From UBA1367 sp040268355 (lineage in GTDB: Bacteria > Actinomycetota > Coriobacteriia > Coriobacteriales > Atopobiaceae), in contig JAWRIT010000059.1 in the NCBI GenBank assembly GCA_040268355.1, forward strand, positions 1-9,452: a DNA stretch of 9,452 nucleotides, given 5' to 3'. The notes beneath the pieces are model-generated. The model did not search any database and was not told the origin of the DNA. It saw nothing but the letters and a program-made list of their open reading frames with translations. Shown piece by piece: positions 6,821 through 9,452 of the stretch (position 1 is the stretch's first letter; every line of letters begins with the position of its first letter). A program made the translations under genes and the position numbers.

Positions 6821-7639
6821 CTAGGCCACGCGATGGCGGCGCCGGTTGCGCAGGTTCACCACGGTGCCCTGCATGCCATGGGGGACGTAGGCCATCGACT
6901 CGAGGTCATCGGGGAGGTAGTCGACCAGGCTGAGCGACGCGGTCTGCGCGACCTCGCCCGGGTCGGCACCTGGCGTCGCCTCGAGACCATAGATGGGCGC
7001 GCCCTGGGCAGACAGGCGCACGCCATACTCGGTCTGCGGGTCGTCCGGCCGCTCGGCCATCGCATCCTCGGAAAGCCAGCCGATGTCGTAGCCCGCGAGC
7101 TCGAACTGCGTCCGCGAGAAGCGCCAGAGCGGATAGCTGTCGGTCTTGAGCAGCACCGTCGCACCGGAGGCCAGCACTTGCCGGTAGTCCATCAGGCGCT
7201 CCAGGATGGTCAGCCGCCCGGCGGCGTCCTTCTTGCGCGGGAAGGGCGTGGGGAAGTTGAGCGTGAGGGCGTCCACCTCGCCGGGCGCGAAGATGCGGGG
7301 CAGGGCGCTGCCTGCGGCAGGCACGGCGACCACATTGGCCAGCCCCGCCTCCATGACATGCTGCGCCGTGTAGGCGATGCAGATGGGTTCGGCGTCAACG
7401 GCCACGAAGAGCGTGTCGGGGGCTGCGGCGGCGGCCGTGATCACGTAGGCGCCCTTGCCGCAGCCAAGGTCCACGTGCAGCCGCTCGTAGCCGCGGACGC
7501 ATGCCGCGTCGAGCGGGTGGCACGCGTCGCGCCAGCGACCCACATAGCACTGCGGACGCAGCTCGATCGCATCGGCATAGCGTTCGAGCCGCTCCTCGAG
7601 CACGAAGTTCTTTGGCAGCCGTGCGTGCAGGCCGTGCAT
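6821..7639 (-). CDS. TrmB-family tRNA (guanine-N7)-methyltransferase-like protein, divergent
   Basis: A SAM-dependent methyltransferase of the TrmB type; classical TrmB makes m7G46 in tRNA. From ATG 7639 the protein is 272 residues. Visible family features: SAM motif I DLGCGKG (57-63), acidic Asp82 after strand 2, LNFPTPFPRKKDAAGRLT (127-144) matching the TrmB NFPDPWPKxRHxKRRL block, LLKTDSYPLWRFS (163-175), and TEYGVRLSAQGAPIY (203-217) matching the TEYExKF..G..IY block. The differences stand out: the DPW Asp is Thr131, the His is Asp138, the first conserved Arg of the RR pair is Gly141, and the Glu of TEYE is Gly206. About 50 residues follow the normal family end, finishing in a basic RNRRRHR tail. 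It is either a lineage variant of TrmB or a paralogue with another RNA substrate. An SD (AGGGAGG, 7650-7644) sets the start. Confidence 0.75.
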   Translation of the reverse strand: MHGLHARLPKNFVLEERLERYADAIELRPQCYVGRWRDACHPLDAACVRGYERLHVDLGCGKGAYVITAAAAAPDTLFVAVDAEPICIAYTAQHVMEAGLANVVAVPAAGSALPRIFAPGEVDALTLNFPTPFPRKKDAAGRLTILERLMDYRQVLASGATVLLKTDSYPLWRFSRTQFELAGYDIGWLSEDAMAERPDDPQTEYGVRLSAQGAPIYGLEATPGADPGEVAQTASLSLVDYLPDDLESMAYVPHGMQGTVVNLRNRRRHRVA

Positions 7640-7643
7640 ACGT

Positions 7644-7650
7644 CCTCCCT
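7644..7650 (-). promoter_or_regulatory. Shine-Dalgarno that fixes the methyltransferase start
   Basis: AGGGAGG on the minus strand, four bases before the ATG at 7639. The frame is open to 7705, but the added 22 residues have no SD of this quality and no family similarity, so the shorter start MHGLHARLPKNF is preferred. Confidence 0.65.
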
Positions 7651-7895
7651 TGCGCCCCTGCGCCTGGAACCTGGTGGGTGATCTGACGGCGGAACTCGGA
7701 CGCACCAGTCGAGGCGCGGCCCATATCGCCAGGTACGGACCATCCTAGGGCAACCATGACAGGGCGAGACCAGCTGGCCTCCCATGCATCAATTCCGCGC
7801 ATTCCGAGACGGCGGGAGCGCCCTGGGCAGGTGCCACCAAGCCGGCGACGCTGGTCGGGACGCGGCGGATGCTGCGGTCTGCCGTGGGTGCGACC

Positions 7896-7904
7896 TGCAA
7901 TAAT
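7896..7904 (+). promoter_or_regulatory. Extended -10 promoter element of bglA
   Basis: TGCAATAAT combines the extended TGn with AATAAT, five of six bases of TATAAT. It is the only A/T-rich patch close to the gene. No good -35 hexamer is seen 16-18 bases upstream, which fits an extended -10 promoter. Transcription would start near 7911, giving a leader of about 34 bases with AAGGAGG (7932-7938) six bases before the ATG. Confidence 0.5.
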
Positions 7905-7944
7905 GGAAGCGTCTCGCATTGGCTCATCGTGAAGGAGGCACACC

Positions 7945-9384
7945 ATGGCACTACCGAAGGACTTCCTGTGGGGCGGCGCGGTGGCGGCGCACCAGCTCGA
8001 GGGCGGCTATGACCTGGACGGGCGTGGCCTGTCGGTCTCAGACGTCATGACCGGCGGCGCCCATGGCGTGCCCCGCGAGATCACCGACGGCGTGGTCGAG
8101 GGCAAGTACTACCCCAATCACAAGGGCATCGACTTCTACCACACCTACCGTGACGACATCGCCCTGTTCGCCGAGATGGGCTTCAAGTGCTTCCGCACCT
8201 CCATCAGCTGGAGCCGCATCTTCCCCCAAGGCGACGAGGAGCAGCCCAACGAGGCCGGGCTCCAGTTCTACGACGACCTGTTCGATTGCCTGCTCGAACA
8301 CGACATCCAGCCGGTCATCACGCTCAGCCACTTCGAGATGCCCTACGGGCTCGCCACGAAGTACGGCGGCTGGGCGAACCGTGCGCTCATCGACCTGTTC
8401 GTGCGCTACGCCCGCACCTGCTTCGAGCGCTACCACACCAAGGTCCGCTACTGGATGACCTTCAACGAGATTGGCAACCAGTTCAACACCGCCAACGACA
8501 TCTTCGGGTGGACCAACTCCGGCGTCATCTTCCGTGAGTATGACGATCCCGAGATGATGATGTACCAGTGCGCCCACTACGAGTTCGTGGCGAGCGCCAA
8601 GGCCGTGGTCGCGGCCCACGAGATCGACCCCGACCTCATGGTGGGCTGCATGGTGGCGGCAGGCCCCACCTACCCGCGCGAGTGCCGTCCGGCCGACGTG
8701 CTCGAGGCGAGCGACGCCAACCACTCCACGCTGTTCTTCTCCGACGTGCAGGTGCGGGGCACCTACCCCAACTGGGCGAAGAAGATGTTCGAACGGCGGG
8801 GCTGGGAGCTTGACATCACTCCCGACGACCTTGCGGCCCTGAAGGCCGGTGGGGTCGACTACATCGGCTTCTCCTACTACATGAGCCACGTGGTCGACTC
8901 CACGGCAAAGATCGACCTCTCGGAGGTCGTCGAGGCCTCGAACCCCCACCAGGTCCCCAACCCCTACCTGACGGCAACGGACTGGAACTGGACCATCGAC
9001 CCGGAGGGCCTGCGCTACATGCTCAAGGTCTTCGACGAGCGCTACGACGGCATGCCGCAGTTCATCGTGGAGAACGGCATCGGCATGTACGAGGAGCTCG
9101 ACGAGCGGCAGAGCGTCGAGGACGACGCGCGCATCGACTATTTGGGAGGTCACATCCGCGAGCTGAAGAAGGCCGTGGAGCTCGATGGGGTGAACCTCAT
9201 CGGGTACACGCCGTGGGGCTGCATCGACGTGGTCTCCTTCACCACCGGCGAGTACCGCAAGCGCTATGGCTTCATCTATGTGGACATCGCCGACGGCGGC
9301 GAGGGAAGCGGCCGGCGCTACAAGAAGAAGAGCTTCGAGTGGTACCGCAAGGTCATCGCCAGCAACGGCGAGGACCTTGCGTAA
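7945..9384 (+). CDS. bglA: 6-phospho-beta-glucosidase, glycoside hydrolase family 1
   Basis: Cytoplasmic enzyme that splits phosphorylated beta-glucosides (cellobiose-6P, arbutin-6P, salicin-6P type) brought in by a PTS, releasing glucose-6-phosphate. The 479 residues form a complete GH1 barrel. FLWGGAVAAHQLEGG (7-21) is the N-terminal signature with Gln17; SHFEMP (128-133) carries His129; the acid/base is Glu175 in TFNEI; GFSYYMS (308-314) is the phospho-enzyme form of the region; the nucleophile is Glu376 in IVENGIG. The phosphate-binding trio Ser431, Lys439 and Tyr441 in TPWGCIDVVSFTTGEYRKRYGF supports 6-phospho specificity over plain beta-glucosidase. The SD AAGGAGG is six bases upstream. 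The gene is a lone plus-strand gene here, with no PTS permease or regulator in the window. The symbol is by family; AscB/CelF-type naming is equally possible. Confidence 0.93.
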   Translation: MALPKDFLWGGAVAAHQLEGGYDLDGRGLSVSDVMTGGAHGVPREITDGVVEGKYYPNHKGIDFYHTYRDDIALFAEMGFKCFRTSISWSRIFPQGDEEQPNEAGLQFYDDLFDCLLEHDIQPVITLSHFEMPYGLATKYGGWANRALIDLFVRYARTCFERYHTKVRYWMTFNEIGNQFNTANDIFGWTNSGVIFREYDDPEMMMYQCAHYEFVASAKAVVAAHEIDPDLMVGCMVAAGPTYPRECRPADVLEASDANHSTLFFSDVQVRGTYPNWAKKMFERRGWELDITPDDLAALKAGGVDYIGFSYYMSHVVDSTAKIDLSEVVEASNPHQVPNPYLTATDWNWTIDPEGLRYMLKVFDERYDGMPQFIVENGIGMYEELDERQSVEDDARIDYLGGHIRELKKAVELDGVNLIGYTPWGCIDVVSFTTGEYRKRYGFIYVDIADGGEGSGRRYKKKSFEWYRKVIASNGEDLA

Positions 9385-9407
9385 GGGTTCTGGCCTGCGA
9401 AGACGCT

Positions 9408-9449
9408 CGGTCGAGAGACCGCCCCGCCCGTGGTTGGCACGAATCGTGC
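9408..9449 (+). terminator. Two small hairpins after bglA, possible terminator cut by the window end
   Basis: CGGTC/GACCG around a GAGA loop (9408-9421) lies 24 bases after the bglA stop. GCACG/CGTGC around AAT (9437-9449) follows. Neither is followed by a T-run inside the window, which ends three bases later. The second could be the tip of a larger terminator stem whose right arm lies outside, since the preceding CCCCGCCCGTGG would suit a left arm. This is a guess. Confidence 0.25.
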
Positions 9450-9452
9450 GGC

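Larger units (their letters stand above)
7640..7944. other. Divergent intergenic region between methyltransferase and bglA
   Basis: A 305-base gap between divergently transcribed genes. It holds the SD of each gene at its ends and an extended -10 element for bglA near 7896-7904. For the minus-strand gene the best -10-like hexamer is TAGGAT (7747-7742), without a matching -35, so I do not call it. Several open frames cross the gap on the minus strand, but they lack good starts or recognisable protein features. No riboswitch, tRNA or antiterminator sequence of the LicT/BglG kind was recognised. Confidence 0.6.

Noticed and set aside
7395..7951. Minus-strand open frames running across the divergent intergenic region
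   Set aside because: They begin without a good SD, run out of frame into the methyltransferase gene or into the bglA start, and the translations have no recognisable features.
8038..9153. A 371-codon minus-strand open frame opposite bglA
   Set aside because: bglA has every catalytic residue of GH1 on the plus strand; the antisense translation is Val/Leu/Asp/His-rich and has no family features.
1..9452. Search for CRISPR repeats, insertion sequences, tRNA genes, phage or defence genes
   Set aside because: No spaced direct repeats, transposase-like proteins, terminal inverted repeats or cloverleaf sequences were seen; every sizeable gene belongs to a known housekeeping or nutrient-uptake family.

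Overview
The window is GC-rich, tightly packed bacterial DNA. By eye roughly two thirds of bases are G or C, and Shine-Dalgarno sites are strong and AGGAGG-like. The Opp proteins and the 6-phospho-beta-glucosidase read like Firmicutes-type families written in GC-rich codons. That combination fits a Coriobacteriia (Olsenella/Atopobiaceae/Collinsella-like) anaerobe. The taxonomic call is inference; no rRNA or marker comparison is possible here.

Left two thirds (57-5791, minus strand): a complete oligopeptide ABC importer operon, transcribed right to left as oppA-oppB-oppC-oppD-oppF. OppA is a lipoprotein that captures peptide outside the membrane, OppB and OppC form the channel, and OppD and OppF are the paired ATPases. 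The last four genes are translationally coupled (TGATG overlap B/C, SD overlapping the stop C/D, ATGA overlap D/F). A very stable hairpin with a short U-run lies between oppA and oppB and probably gives more OppA than transporter core. A candidate promoter and a 5' UTR dyad precede oppA. No terminator is visible after oppF before the window edge.

Middle (6057-7639, minus strand): two separate housekeeping-type genes. One is the ribosome-assembly GTPase YihA/YsxC (EngB), with all G motifs intact. The other is a TrmB-family tRNA (guanine-N7) methyltransferase-like protein whose SAM site is intact, but several residues of the family's catalytic and tRNA-contacting motifs are substituted and which has a C-terminal extension.

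Right (7945-9384, plus strand): a GH1 6-phospho-beta-glucosidase, transcribed divergently from the methyltransferase across a 305-bp intergenic region that holds a good extended -10 element. It implies PTS uptake of beta-glucosides, but no PTS gene is in the window.

I found no mobile element, CRISPR array, tRNA or rRNA gene, and no convincing new system. The most worthwhile leads are the divergent TrmB-like enzyme and the oppA-oppB hairpin.
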